Part shown: positions 34,793 through 44,523 of the stretch, in pieces | Position numbering within the stretch: the first letter of the stretch is position 1 | Layout of the letters: each line of letters begins with the position of its first letter | From: Bifidobacterium breve | GTDB lineage: Bacteria > Actinomycetota > Thermoleophilia > Solirubrobacterales > Solirubrobacteraceae | Direction: 5' to 3' | Assembly (NCBI GenBank): GCA_945878865.1 | Contig: CAMCUD010000017.1 | Location: 1 to 64,000, forward strand | Length of the DNA: 64,000 bases | Notes under the pieces: generated by a model | Told to the model about the DNA's origin: nothing | What the model saw: only the letters and a program-made list of their open reading frames with translations | Databases searched by the model: none | Position numbers and translations under genes: made by a program

Positions 34793-34824
34793 GGAGGGCG
34801 TCCTTCCAGCGCGTGGCGTCTGCT

Positions 34825-37533
34825 CTACAACGTGGAGCCTTGGTAGCGGCGAAGCAGCGTCGCGAGTCGCTTCAACTCATCGAACGTGCCCCGCCCGTAG
34901 AGCGCATCGGTGACCCGGTCAAGTGCAGCGTGTGCCTTCGTGAGATCGGAGGGCATCGAAACCGAGTCGTACAGGACGTCGAGCGTGGTGCCGCCGTGAT
35001 GGTCCCGTGAGTCGAGCACCGCTTGCGCTGCGTCGCGAACACGGTTCGCGGCCGCCGATCCAGGCTCAATCGGCCAGGGGAACGTGTTGTACGTCATCTC
35101 AGCACTGATGCGCGGGTCGCCCTTGATGCGTCCTCCGACGCCACGTACCCAAGCGGCGAACATCTGGCTCTGCAGGAGGCCGAACCAGTAGAGGTCATCC
35201 GTCTCGACGGTCAGCGTGCTGTCGTGCGCGATCTCATCCGGAGAAGCGAGCACCATCGGTAGGTGCGCGCGGCGCTGTGAGCCGTGACGGGGAACGAGGA
35301 TGTACCTGGATGTTGGCTGACGAATCTCCCCGAACAAGGCGGGAGTCGCCGCGAGCTTCTTCGTCGCGGCGCGACCACTAGCCGCGCGATACTTGGCGAC
35401 GTGCTCAATGCGGGAACGTAGGAGTGCGCTGTCACGGATGTCCTCCGGCGCGACATCGGTAAGCCACAGGCACCAGCGCCGGGTGCCGGACATCACCTCG
35501 CGTGCTCCTAACAGTGGTCGCAGGTACTTCGCCGCGATTGGATCGCTCAGAAACCGCTCGTGGTCGTCCCTCTTGACGATGAGCCCGCCGTCGTCATTCG
35601 GCATCGAGCCGAACCGCATCGCTGGAACCGCCTTCGGCGGAGCCTTCTGTGGGTACACCACCACGTCCGGACCGTCAGTCAAGTACGGGTTAATTCGCTT
35701 GACGACACGTTCCTGCGGCTCGCTGGTCGGGGTCTCGTAGTCGTAGAGGAGTTTCGTCGGCCGCTGCCCGCGTTCGCTGAATCCGATGATGATCACGTGC
35801 ACAGCTGCGACGCCGCGTGCTTCGCTCGTCCACCTGAACGACCGGTGCGCGAAATCCAGTGCCTGATCGCGATCGAGGATCCGTGGCCAGAGGGGCCACA
35901 CCTGTTCTCCCTGAACGCACGAGTTGGTCGCCACAAGCCCGGCCCGGATCGCGGTGCCCGCGATGTAGTGCGACGCAAGTTCAATCCAGGCAGCGACGTA
36001 GTCGAGCTCACCGCTGCCTCGAGCGTGGTCGAACACCCGCGCCATGTCCCCCGCTTGTTCGGTCGTGCGGCGCTTCTTGGCCACGAAGGGCGGGTTGCCC
36101 AAGAGGTAGCTGCAGCGCTCGGGCGCCAGCACATCAGCCCAGTCGAGCTCGAGCGCGTTTCGGTTGTGGATACGAGCGGGACTGTGCAGCGGGAAGCGCG
36201 CGTAGTAGAGACCGAACTCTTCGCTTAGCTGCTGGTTGGCGAGATGGTCGGTCAGGTACATGGCGACCTCAGCGATGCGGCAGGGGAACTCCTCGATCTC
36301 GATGCCGTAGAACTGATCGACGTCCACCTCGCTGATGACCGTGGCGTCCATGAGCATCTGGTTTCCACGAGGGTCGAGGTCCCGGAGTCGCTTGAGCGTT
36401 TCAAGCTCGAGGCGCCGGATCTCCCGGTATGCGATGACGAGGAAGTTCCCGCAGCCACACGCGGGGTCAAAGAAGGTCAGCGACCGCAGCTTTGCCAAGT
36501 ACTGGCGTAGCTGGGGGCGCTGAGATCTGGTGGCCTGAAGCTCGGCTTCCAACTCGTCGAGAAACAGCGCACGGATCACCTTCATGATGTTCTGCTCAGT
36601 GGTGTAGTGAGCGCCGAGGGCTTGACGCTCCTCCGGCTTCATCACTGACTGGAACAGGGAGCCAAATACCGCGGGGCTGATCTTGGACCAGTTGAACCGG
36701 CAGGCGAGCAGCAGTCCGATGCGCATCTGCTGGTCAAAATCCGCCATGGGAATGTGCTCGGCGAACAACTGCCCGTTGATGTAGGGCATCTGCTGCAGCG
36801 GTTCGCCGAGCGTTGATTGGCGCTGGTCCACTGGCGTGTCGAGGACCTGGAAGAGCCGCTCGAGGTGAGGGCCGAGGTCCGAACCATCCTCGGCGGTCTT
36901 CCGTTCAATGAAGTCCTCGAAGGCGCCTGTTTCTCCCAGGGCTCCGGTGTCGTCCGCGAACATCAGGAACACGAGTCGCACGAGGAGCACTCGCAGCTGG
37001 TGGCCGGTGTAGCCGGTGGTCGCTAGTCGGTCGTGCAGGCGGCCCATGATCTCGGCCGCCTGCACGTTGACCTCGTCTTGGTCCTCGAACCAGCGGGGCC
37101 GGTACCCAGCAAGGAACGTGAAGAGTTCGATGCGCTCGGGGAACTCGTCAAGGCTGAACTCGACTTCATCGCGTGTCTCGAGGTTCAGGACCCGGAAGCG
37201 CGCGAAGTCGGACAGGACGATCAGCCTCGGAAGTTCCTCCTCACGTAGCCCGAGGAGGTAGCCCTCAGCTTGTTCGAGTGCAGCGTCCAGGTCCTCGCCT
37301 GCACTCTTGTGCTCGATCAGCAACATTCCGGGCCAGAAGGCATCGATCTGTCCCGTGGTGCCACTGAGCTTCTTGACGTTGCGCTCGAAGGTGACAAATC
37401 GACGGCGATGGATGCCGAAGACCTCGAACCACTCGTTCCAGAATGTCTGCCGCTCCGCGGCCTCACGGGTCTCGCCGCGCCAATCTCGGGCGAACGCTCC
37501 GGCCCGCGCGCGCATCTCTGCGATGGTCAGCAC
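34825..37533 (-). CDS. Single-chain type IIG/IIL restriction-modification enzyme, MmeI-like
   Basis: 902 residues, close to MmeI (919). The N-terminal nuclease has D-x9-E-x-K with Asp64, Glu74 and Lys76 (QIDAFWPGM ... LIEHKSAGE), the MmeI spacing. The methyltransferase has motif I FFDPACGCGNFLVIAYREI (about residue 355) and motif IV LLGNPPFVAKK (about 480), typical of adenine-N6 gamma-class enzymes. The last about 300 residues hold a target-recognition region (LYWFGLLQSQMFAAWVRGVGG). One protein would methylate one strand and cut at a distance. It needs no partner gene, and none is nearby. Base use is slightly less GC-rich than its neighbours, suggesting transferred cargo. Confidence 0.9.
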   Translation of the reverse strand: MLTIAEMRARAGAFARDWRGETREAAERQTFWNEWFEVFGIHRRRFVTFERNVKKLSGTTGQIDAFWPGMLLIEHKSAGEDLDAALEQAEGYLLGLREEELPRLIVLSDFARFRVLNLETRDEVEFSLDEFPERIELFTFLAGYRPRWFEDQDEVNVQAAEIMGRLHDRLATTGYTGHQLRVLLVRLVFLMFADDTGALGETGAFEDFIERKTAEDGSDLGPHLERLFQVLDTPVDQRQSTLGEPLQQMPYINGQLFAEHIPMADFDQQMRIGLLLACRFNWSKISPAVFGSLFQSVMKPEERQALGAHYTTEQNIMKVIRALFLDELEAELQATRSQRPQLRQYLAKLRSLTFFDPACGCGNFLVIAYREIRRLELETLKRLRDLDPRGNQMLMDATVISEVDVDQFYGIEIEEFPCRIAEVAMYLTDHLANQQLSEEFGLYYARFPLHSPARIHNRNALELDWADVLAPERCSYLLGNPPFVAKKRRTTEQAGDMARVFDHARGSGELDYVAAWIELASHYIAGTAIRAGLVATNSCVQGEQVWPLWPRILDRDQALDFAHRSFRWTSEARGVAAVHVIIIGFSERGQRPTKLLYDYETPTSEPQERVVKRINPYLTDGPDVVVYPQKAPPKAVPAMRFGSMPNDDGGLIVKRDDHERFLSDPIAAKYLRPLLGAREVMSGTRRWCLWLTDVAPEDIRDSALLRSRIEHVAKYRAASGRAATKKLAATPALFGEIRQPTSRYILVPRHGSQRRAHLPMVLASPDEIAHDSTLTVETDDLYWFGLLQSQMFAAWVRGVGGRIKGDPRISAEMTYNTFPWPIEPGSAAANRVRDAAQAVLDSRDHHGGTTLDVLYDSVSMPSDLTKAHAALDRVTDALYGRGTFDELKRLATLLRRYQGSTL

Positions 37534-37596
37534 AGGTCGGAGTATGCAGGCTTCACCGGCGTGCGAGATTCGGGCACCGACCCGGCGACCAGTGGT

Positions 37597-39057
37597 CTAC
37601 GGGGTCTCGATCCCGAACTCGGATGAGCCGGTGTTCTTGGGCGCGCCCTTCGCGGTTCCGCTCGTGGGTGTCGCGGTGGTGGGCCGTTCGATCGAGGTTT
37701 CCTGCTGGCGGATGGTGTCCTGCTGCTGGGCGGCGATGGTGGGCTGGAAGTCCTTCGACGCGGTACCGAGCTTCTGATCGGCGGCCTTCTTCTTGGCGGC
37801 GGCCTTCTTCGCTGCGGCGCGACGGCGCGCGGCGGCGCGTTTGGCCGCGGCGCGCTTGCGGGCCTTGTCCTGGCTGACCTGCGCCTTGGCGCCCACGCTC
37901 GCCAACACGGGGGTGGCTGTGACCTGGGTCTGCTTCGCGGCCGCGGAGGTGACCGGCGGTGTGGGAGGTGCTTGCGCCTGGTGGCGTGCGACGACGGCGC
38001 CTCCCCCACCTGCCACGGCGACCGCGGCTACGGCGGCTGCGACCTTGGCGGCGAGCGCACCACCGACCGACCCGCCCGTGGCGGCCCCGCCACCGAGGCC
38101 TCCGCCGGCGGCGACTGCGGTCGCGGTCCCGCCGGCGACGGCGCCGCCCGCGACGGTCTCGACGGTGTTGCTGTCCGTCGAGAGGCCGAGCGCGTGGATG
38201 ATCCGCTCGACCATGTCGGCGACACGGTTCCCGGACACGGGGACGATGAACGGCGGGATGAGGCCGGCGGCGGCCTTCTTCGCGGCGACGGCCGCGCGGC
38301 ATCGCGGGCAGTTGGCCAGGTGTGATGCGACCACCCCGTACCGGTCACCGTCTGGGTCGTGGAGGCCGAGCGCCCACGCGTTGAGGGCGGAGATGCCCTC
38401 TTCGCTGGTGCACCAGCCGGCCATGCGCACGTCGCCTTCGCTGACGAGCATGTCCGCGCCGACGCTGCGGAGGGCGGGCCGGACGTTCTCGGTGACGAGC
38501 TTGTTGACGCGCTTGATCGAGATGTCGAGCATCGCGGCCGCTTCTGCTTGGGAGACCTGGTCGAGGATCAGCATGCGGACGAGCTGCATCTCGCGGTCGG
38601 TCAGGCGCGTGGCGAGCTCGTTGAGCATCGTGCGGGCCGCGTCCTCGGATGCGAGCGCGTCGGCGTGGTTGATGTGCTCGTCGATCGTGTCGTTCAGCGC
38701 CCGGTCTGAGGACTCGTAGTCCTCGCGGCGATCGAGGTGCTCTTGGCGGGCGGAGTCCATGAGCCGCCGGTGGGTGGTGGTGACCAGCCACGCTCGGGTG
38801 TCCTGGATCTCGGTGCCGTCGGCGAGGGTGCGGTACAGCTGGTGCCAGGCGAGGTTGTAGGCCTCGTCGAGGTCCTCGCGGTTCGGGGCGATCTGGCCTT
38901 TGGTGCTCTTGCGCATGAGCGCCGCGGCATCCCGGCACACGCGGTCGCGCTCGGAGAGGTACTTCGCTTCGAGGTCGATGAGCGCGCGCCGCTGGCTGAT
39001 CTCCGTCCATGCGCGGCCGCGCTTGCGGCGGGATGGGGTGCGGACTGCGGTGGCCAT
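37597..39057 (-). CDS. ECF-like sigma factor fused to a zinc-finger anti-sigma-like segment and membrane helix
   Basis: 486 residues from ATG 39057. Sigma region 2 (about 25-105) has EDLDEAYNLAWHQLYRTL and TRAWLVTTTHRRLMDSARQ. Region 4 (about 145-195) has LTDREMQLVRMLILDQVSQAEAAAMLDIS. A segment with HLANCPRC follows (His246, Cys250, Cys253), the H-x3-C-x2-C signature of zinc anti-sigma domains. One helix (about 333-356) probably crosses the membrane, giving an outer Ala/Lys/Arg-rich tail that ends SSEFGIETP. Signal release by cleavage is a reasonable model, but not seen. It could drive the element's GCGCCCCCCGG promoters. Confidence 0.82.
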   Translation of the reverse strand: MATAVRTPSRRKRGRAWTEISQRRALIDLEAKYLSERDRVCRDAAALMRKSTKGQIAPNREDLDEAYNLAWHQLYRTLADGTEIQDTRAWLVTTTHRRLMDSARQEHLDRREDYESSDRALNDTIDEHINHADALASEDAARTMLNELATRLTDREMQLVRMLILDQVSQAEAAAMLDISIKRVNKLVTENVRPALRSVGADMLVSEGDVRMAGWCTSEEGISALNAWALGLHDPDGDRYGVVASHLANCPRCRAAVAAKKAAAGLIPPFIVPVSGNRVADMVERIIHALGLSTDSNTVETVAGGAVAGGTATAVAAGGGLGGGAATGGSVGGALAAKVAAAVAAVAVAGGGGAVVARHQAQAPPTPPVTSAAAKQTQVTATPVLASVGAKAQVSQDKARKRAAAKRAAARRRAAAKKAAAKKKAADQKLGTASKDFQPTIAAQQQDTIRQQETSIERPTTATPTSGTAKGAPKNTGSSEFGIETP

Positions 39058-39132
39058 CGCGACCGCGAATCATCCGGTCGCCCCACGCGCGGAATCTTGA
39101 AAAAACGTCCGCCCGCCGGGGGCGGTTCCGGG

Positions 39133-39142
39133 GCGCCCCCCG
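39133..39142 (+). promoter_or_regulatory. GCGCCCCCCG element upstream of the helicase
   Basis: This plus-strand copy ends 21 nt before GTG 39164. It is the only one of the nine serving a plus-strand gene, which strengthens the case for a directional signal. A second, shorter G-run (39116-39125) lies just upstream. Confidence 0.55.
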
Positions 39143-39163
39143 CCCCAGCGGACCATCCCCTCC

Positions 39164-41293
39164 GTGCAGCAGGCTGCCAACAGCGCCGAGACGCTCGACC
39201 TCGAGATCGTCGTCGAGCACCGCATCTGGGCTGCCGACGACGGCGCGTTCGCCATCGCGCGGGTCCGTCTCGGCCGCGACAAGGTGGTCGCCAAGGGACC
39301 GCTCGCGCACCTCTCTGCCGGCGATCGCGCCCGGATCACCGGCCGCTGGGTCAACCACGCCAAGCACGGCCGCCAGATCCACGTCGACGACGCGCTCCCG
39401 TTGGACGCCAACGACGAGGAAGGGATGGTCGACTACCTCGCCAAGGCCATGACCGGCGTCGGCCGGCGCAGCGCGCGGCGCCTTGTCGACCGGTTCGGCC
39501 AGGACACGTTCAGCCGCCTCGACGACGACCCCGAAGCCACGCTGGGCACGCTGCCGTCGATGACCGCCAAGAAGGTCCAGGCTGCCGCGCAGGACTGGCG
39601 TGTCGCGCGAGCCGACCGCCCGCTGTACCTGCTGCTGGCCAAGCACGGCCTGGCCAAGCACGTGCCCACGCTGAGCCGCCGGTGGGGCGCCGCGGCGCTC
39701 GCGAAGGTCCAGCAGGACCCCTACGACCTCGTCAAGCTCCGCGGGATCGCGTTCGAGCGCGCCGACCGCGTCGCGCGCGACGTCGGGATCCCCGAGGACT
39801 CCCCTCGGCGCGCTCAGGCCGCGGTCCTGCACACGCTGCAGGAGGCCTCACGCTCCGGGCACACCCTCATGCCCGTCGTCGAGGTCACGCAGCGCGCCGC
39901 ACGACTGCTGCGCCAGCCGCTGCACCCAATGGCGCTCAGCGGCCTGGAGCAGCGCGGCGACATCCTCGTGCACGCGGGGATGGCGCAGACCGCGCAAGCG
40001 CAGCGGCTGGAGCGCAAGATCGCCGCGGCGATCCGCCGGCTGCGCGACACCCCGCCGACACCCGACGTCACGGTCCCCGAGGCCAGGCCGGAGAACGTCA
40101 CGCTGACCGACGAGCAATGGACCGCGGTCAGGCGCGCATTCACCTACGGGGTGTCGATCATTACCGGCGGACCCGGCACCGGAAAGAGCACGCTCGTGCG
40201 GGCGATCGTCGCGCTCGCCGCCAAGGCCGACCTGGAGATTGCGCTGTGCGCGCCGACCGGGGTCGCCGCGGTGCGGCTCGCCGACGTCACCGGCCACGAC
40301 GCCAGCACCGTGCATTCACTGCTCGGCATCCAGCAGGACGGCACCGCCGTGCTGCACGCCGACCAGCCATTGGGCGCTGACGTGATCGTGTGCGACGAGT
40401 CCAGCATGGTCGACACCGAGGCCGCCGGGCACCTCCTCGACGCCGCCCGCAAGGGCGCGCGCGTGGTCTTGGTCGGCGATGTCGATCAGCTGCCATCGGT
40501 CGGGGCCGGCCAGGTCCTGAGCGACCTCATCGAGTCCGGGGCGCTGCCCACGACGCGGCTGACCAGGATCTTCCGGCAGGCCGAGCGCTCCCTGCTCGTC
40601 CAAGCCGCCCACGCGATCCGTGACGGGCTCACACCGGCGACGTGGAGCGCGGACACCGAGGCGGTGTGCGACTTCTTCTGGATCCCCGAACCCGACCCGG
40701 CACGGCTCCTTGGCCTGACGTGCGATCTGGTCGCCGACCGGCTCCCGGACTGGCTCGGCGTCGACCCGCTCAAGGACGCGCTGTGCCTCGTCCCGACACA
40801 CAAGGACCCGGTCGGCCGCGTCGCGCTCAACCGCGCTCTCGCCGACCGGCTCAACCCGCACGGCGCGGAGATCCTCGACGGGGCAGCCCGCGTCGGTGAC
40901 CGGCTGATGTGGACGAAGAACACGCCCGCGCTCGGGCTGATGAACGGCTCGCTCGTGCGCTGCGTCGACGCGCTCAGCGACGGGGACCTCGTCTGCCTCG
41001 ACGAACGCGACCAGCAGATCGTCATCCCCGCCAAGGAAACCGGGCCGCTGATGCGCGCCTACGCCGCCACCGTCCACAAGGCCCAAGGCTGCGAAGCCCC
41101 CGTGGTGGTCGTCGTCCTGCACAGCAGCGCCCACCGCGGACTACTCAACGCACGACTGCTCTACACCGCCGTCACCCGGGCACGCCGCGCGTGCGTGATC
41201 GTCGGCGACCCCGCCGCATTCGCGACCACACTCGCCAACCAACGTGGCGACACCCGGCACACCGGACTCCAACGGCACATCGTGCCCTCGTAG
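39164..41293 (+). CDS. recD2: RecD2-like DNA helicase
   Basis: 709 residues from GTG 39164. N-terminal OB-like and helix-hairpin-helix region (about 15-150). Walker A is GGPGTGKST (335-343); motif Ia lies near LCAPTGVAAVRLADVTGH. Walker B is VIVCDESSMVD, with motif III VLVGDVDQLPSVGAGQ. The C-terminus has AYAATVHKAQGCEAP and LYTAVTRARRA, as in superfamily-1B helicases. It unwinds DNA 5' to 3'. Plasmid TraA-type enzymes join a relaxase to such a helicase. Here no relaxase is fused, so it probably works beside the replication-relaxation protein at 18434. Confidence 0.88.
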   Translation: MQQAANSAETLDLEIVVEHRIWAADDGAFAIARVRLGRDKVVAKGPLAHLSAGDRARITGRWVNHAKHGRQIHVDDALPLDANDEEGMVDYLAKAMTGVGRRSARRLVDRFGQDTFSRLDDDPEATLGTLPSMTAKKVQAAAQDWRVARADRPLYLLLAKHGLAKHVPTLSRRWGAAALAKVQQDPYDLVKLRGIAFERADRVARDVGIPEDSPRRAQAAVLHTLQEASRSGHTLMPVVEVTQRAARLLRQPLHPMALSGLEQRGDILVHAGMAQTAQAQRLERKIAAAIRRLRDTPPTPDVTVPEARPENVTLTDEQWTAVRRAFTYGVSIITGGPGTGKSTLVRAIVALAAKADLEIALCAPTGVAAVRLADVTGHDASTVHSLLGIQQDGTAVLHADQPLGADVIVCDESSMVDTEAAGHLLDAARKGARVVLVGDVDQLPSVGAGQVLSDLIESGALPTTRLTRIFRQAERSLLVQAAHAIRDGLTPATWSADTEAVCDFFWIPEPDPARLLGLTCDLVADRLPDWLGVDPLKDALCLVPTHKDPVGRVALNRALADRLNPHGAEILDGAARVGDRLMWTKNTPALGLMNGSLVRCVDALSDGDLVCLDERDQQIVIPAKETGPLMRAYAATVHKAQGCEAPVVVVVLHSSAHRGLLNARLLYTAVTRARRACVIVGDPAAFATTLANQRGDTRHTGLQRHIVPS

Positions 41294-41296
41294 ACC

Positions 41297-42295
41297 TCAC
41301 TCCGACTGCTTGCCGCTCCGACGGGTCGTGAAGATTCGAACGGCTCCCTGGGCCGTCGACTTCGAAATCGCAAGGTAGCCCCACGAAGCCGTGCTGAGAG
41401 TCGGCGAGTAGAGCCGACGGCCGACACCTGCACGCGGTTCTTCCACGATGGCGCAGAGCCGTGTCCCCGCCGAGAGCTCGTATACGTAGTCCACGCGCGG
41501 CGCGAGTGTCCCTGGGCCGGTTACCTCTTCTACTCTCGCCCGAGCGCGGGGTGAGCCAAAGTCCAACTTCCCACCAATGGCGAACGGGTTGAGGTACAGG
41601 TCCGCGCTACAGCGCTTGTAGAGCCGCGCGTACTCCCGGGCGGTGATGGCGCGAGACGCCGCGCCCGAGATCAGCCTGCCACGGCGAATCTTCGTCGCGG
41701 CGATCGGGGCGAGACGTTCGGCGCTCATGGGTGGGACCGCGGCGATCTCGGTACCCGGTGCCAGGTCAGCGATCTGCGCTCGGTCCGGTGAGGCGGTCAC
41801 AAGCAGGCGTACCGCCAGCCGACGCGCGGTCAGGTCTGCCTTTGTGATGCGGCGCGGGAGATCGAAGATTCGACCGAGCCGGAATTGCTGGCGCCGGTCG
41901 CTGGACGTGATCGGCAGTTCGACCCCCGATCCGTCCAGCGGTGTCTTTGTGACGGTCACCGGCGTCAGCTGCCCCATGCCGGCGCCTTCCACGACGTCGA
42001 CGTCGACCCGCAGGCGCAGGATCTGCGTGCACGTCAACGACAGGGTCGTCGTGGCAGATACGGGCTTGACGATCTTCGGCGATGCCGATGACGACAGGTT
42101 GACGGTCACGACGTGACCACCGAGCACGCGCGTAGAGACGCGGAAGAGTCCTGGTCGCGTGAGCTGCGTCTGGCAGTTCCGCACGTCTTCGGTTCCGAAT
42201 GACACAGCGGTCTGGGCTCGCGCAGGGGCTGCCGCCGTATATGCCAGCGTCGCCGCAAGCGCACCGAGGACGAAGCGAGATGCCACAGAGCGCAC
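41297..42295 (-). CDS. Secreted protein of unknown function
   Basis: 332 residues from GTG 42295. Signal peptide with core VASRFVLGALAATLAYTAAAPARA (cleavage about residue 27). The mature part is beta-rich: NCQ near residue 40, TATTTLSLTCTQILRLRVDVDV, and basic segments (RIFDLPRRITKADLTARRLA). There is a Cys in KRCSADLY, and the C-terminus reads VRIFTTRRSGKQSE. Its overall build recalls the product at 6169, but the similarity is too weak to be sure. It is convergent with the helicase gene (3-bp gap). Confidence 0.65.
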   Translation of the reverse strand: MRSVASRFVLGALAATLAYTAAAPARAQTAVSFGTEDVRNCQTQLTRPGLFRVSTRVLGGHVVTVNLSSSASPKIVKPVSATTTLSLTCTQILRLRVDVDVVEGAGMGQLTPVTVTKTPLDGSGVELPITSSDRRQQFRLGRIFDLPRRITKADLTARRLAVRLLVTASPDRAQIADLAPGTEIAAVPPMSAERLAPIAATKIRRGRLISGAASRAITAREYARLYKRCSADLYLNPFAIGGKLDFGSPRARARVEEVTGPGTLAPRVDYVYELSAGTRLCAIVEEPRAGVGRRLYSPTLSTASWGYLAISKSTAQGAVRIFTTRRSGKQSE

Positions 42296-42363
42296 GGCGA
42301 GAGCGTACAGCGGTCAGCAACAACTTCGCATGTTGCTCTGCTCGCCGCTATCGCACGGCGAGC

Positions 42364-44295
42364 TTAGAAGTCGACAACCGCAACGGGGATGGTAGAGCCG
42401 ATGCTTGTTCCGTTGCCGAGCTGAGCGGCGTCGTTGCCGCCCCAACAGAGGACGGATCCGGTAGACCGGAGCGCGCATGTGTGCTTGGAGCCAGCGGACA
42501 CCGCCACTGCGTCGGCGAGTCCGGACACCGTGGTCGGCGTGGAGGATGGGCTCGTAGTCCCGTCGCCGAGCTGCCCGTCGTCGTTCCACCCCCAGCATGC
42601 GACCATGCCGCTGCCTCGAACCGCGCATGAGTGGCCGTACCCGGCGGACACGCTGACAGCATCCGACAAGCCGCTTACCGCTACGGGAGTCGACGAAGCT
42701 GTCGTGCTGCCGTTTCCAAGAGCCCCCCAGCGATTGTACCCCCAGCAGACAACAGTGCGGTTGGCTCGAACCGCGCACGAGTGAACGGACCCGGCGGACA
42801 CGCTAACTGCATCCGACAAGCCTCTTACTGCCACCGGCGTGGACGATCCGCTGGTGTCCCCGGCGCCGAGTTGTCCCTCGCCGGCCCGGCCCCAGCACGA
42901 GACGCTGCCGCCGGCTCTGAGTGCACAGGTGTGCCCGAAGCCGGCGGAGACGGCGGCCGCATCCGACAACCCACTGACCGTCACGGGCGTCGACGAACTT
43001 GCCCAACTCCCGTTCCCGAGGCCCCCGAAGTCGTCGCCTCCCCAACAGGCGACGGTGCCAGTGATGCGTACGGTGCATGTGTGATCCCGTGCGCTCGTTC
43101 CCGCACCGGACACGGAGATGGCGTCTGACACACCGACGACTTGCACCGGGCGCGGTACTGGGACGGCTGCGGTCCCCCAACCGACGCCTGGGGTACCCCA
43201 CCCCCAGCACCACACCGAGCCGTCAGATACGACGGCACAGGCGTGATCTCCAGGGGCCTCTCCGCCCACGGAGAGCGAGACAGGGGAGGACAGGCCGCTG
43301 ATTCGGTGCGCTGTGGCGGTTCGGCTGTAGCTGTACCCACCGCCCCAGCAGAAGACCCCCTCGCCGACCCGGACCGCGCAGCTAGACCGAGCGCCGGTCG
43401 ACACCATGTCCGCGCCGCCGTCGGTTCCGGGCCCGTCGCCAGGACCTTCCCCGTTACCAATGCCGCCCCCAGGATCCCCGGCTGCGGAGTGAGCGTCAGA
43501 CTGCTCTGGGGGTGTCGCCGCGGTGGCGACTACGGCGCCGCCTCGTTTGCCGAAGATCGCGGGCTTCGCCGGAGCAGATCGGTAGCCCTTCGGACAGTCG
43601 ACAGCACTCCATTTCAGCCCGATGACGGGACGCTTGGTCTGTTGAAGGCACTTACCTCGGACGATGTCGCGAGCGACATTGACCTCGTGGTTGGACTCAA
43701 GCTTGACCCCAAAATTCCGGGCCGCGCCATCGACGAGCCCCACGCAGACAGCCACCTCGCCAAAGAAGGTCACGCCCTTGTACACACCAACACCGAAGGC
43801 GGGGTTCAGGGTCGCTCCCGCGGCGAAGATACCTGCGCCCGTCCCGATCGCGGAGGCGAGGTAGCCGCACAGCTTGCTCTTCCCTGCGGAGACTGCCCCG
43901 GACGTAGTCAGGTCGACACCGAAGCAGACCCAATCGATCCGACCGCCGGCTCCAGGCGGGAGCTTCACGACGGTCTTCGTGATCGCAGCGGCGATGCTGC
44001 ACGCGGTTCCTGCAGTCACGTACACCCCGTCTGGCGTGCCAAAGCTTCCCGAACAAACAAGGTTCCGGCTCAGATTGCGGTCATAGACCCTCTTCGTCCC
44101 GCCCGTGATCTTGCTGGTCCGACTGAAGCCGGCCGGGAACGCCCGGATACACAGGCGGTCAGCCGCAGCGGAGCCGCTTGCTTCGGCGTGTGTGGTTCCT
44201 GCAATCCATGAACTGATGACCACCGCTGCCAAGACAGCGCAGGTGGTCAGACTTCGCCCGCTCGGTACGATCGGGCGTGATCGAGCAGTGAACAC
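42364..44295 (-). CDS. Secreted RCC1-repeat (beta-propeller-like) protein
   Basis: 643 residues from GTG 44295. A signal segment ends near GTTHAEASG (about residue 40). A Cys/Gly-rich N-terminal domain (about 45-240) has no known family. From about 300 to the C-terminus there are six RCC1-type repeats of about 50 residues, each with VS-(A/V)-G-x-x-HTCAVR-x-G-x-V-x-CWG and QLGNG, the pattern of a propeller. GC content is lower than in neighbouring genes. In RCC1 proteins the propeller binds partners. Here an exported adhesin or interaction surface is likely. No catalytic domain is seen. Confidence 0.8.
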   Translation of the reverse strand: MFTARSRPIVPSGRSLTTCAVLAAVVISSWIAGTTHAEASGSAAADRLCIRAFPAGFSRTSKITGGTKRVYDRNLSRNLVCSGSFGTPDGVYVTAGTACSIAAAITKTVVKLPPGAGGRIDWVCFGVDLTTSGAVSAGKSKLCGYLASAIGTGAGIFAAGATLNPAFGVGVYKGVTFFGEVAVCVGLVDGAARNFGVKLESNHEVNVARDIVRGKCLQQTKRPVIGLKWSAVDCPKGYRSAPAKPAIFGKRGGAVVATAATPPEQSDAHSAAGDPGGGIGNGEGPGDGPGTDGGADMVSTGARSSCAVRVGEGVFCWGGGYSYSRTATAHRISGLSSPVSLSVGGEAPGDHACAVVSDGSVWCWGWGTPGVGWGTAAVPVPRPVQVVGVSDAISVSGAGTSARDHTCTVRITGTVACWGGDDFGGLGNGSWASSSTPVTVSGLSDAAAVSAGFGHTCALRAGGSVSCWGRAGEGQLGAGDTSGSSTPVAVRGLSDAVSVSAGSVHSCAVRANRTVVCWGYNRWGALGNGSTTASSTPVAVSGLSDAVSVSAGYGHSCAVRGSGMVACWGWNDDGQLGDGTTSPSSTPTTVSGLADAVAVSAGSKHTCALRSTGSVLCWGGNDAAQLGNGTSIGSTIPVAVVDF

Positions 44296-44523
44296 GCGCC
44301 AACGATACGCGACAACGGTGGTGGTGTGTGACTCGCGGTGAGGTTGCCGTTCGCGAGCGGCCGATGGCAGGCTGCCTCTAGATAATTCTGCTCTCGAGTA
44401 CGACTGAGCAATGACGCCGGGATCGCGCCGTGGTGAACAAGCGACACGTCGAGCGACAGCAGATCCGGACCGGGCCCTGACTCGATTGACCACAGGGGCT
44501 GGAGACAAGTACCGTCCGCCGCA

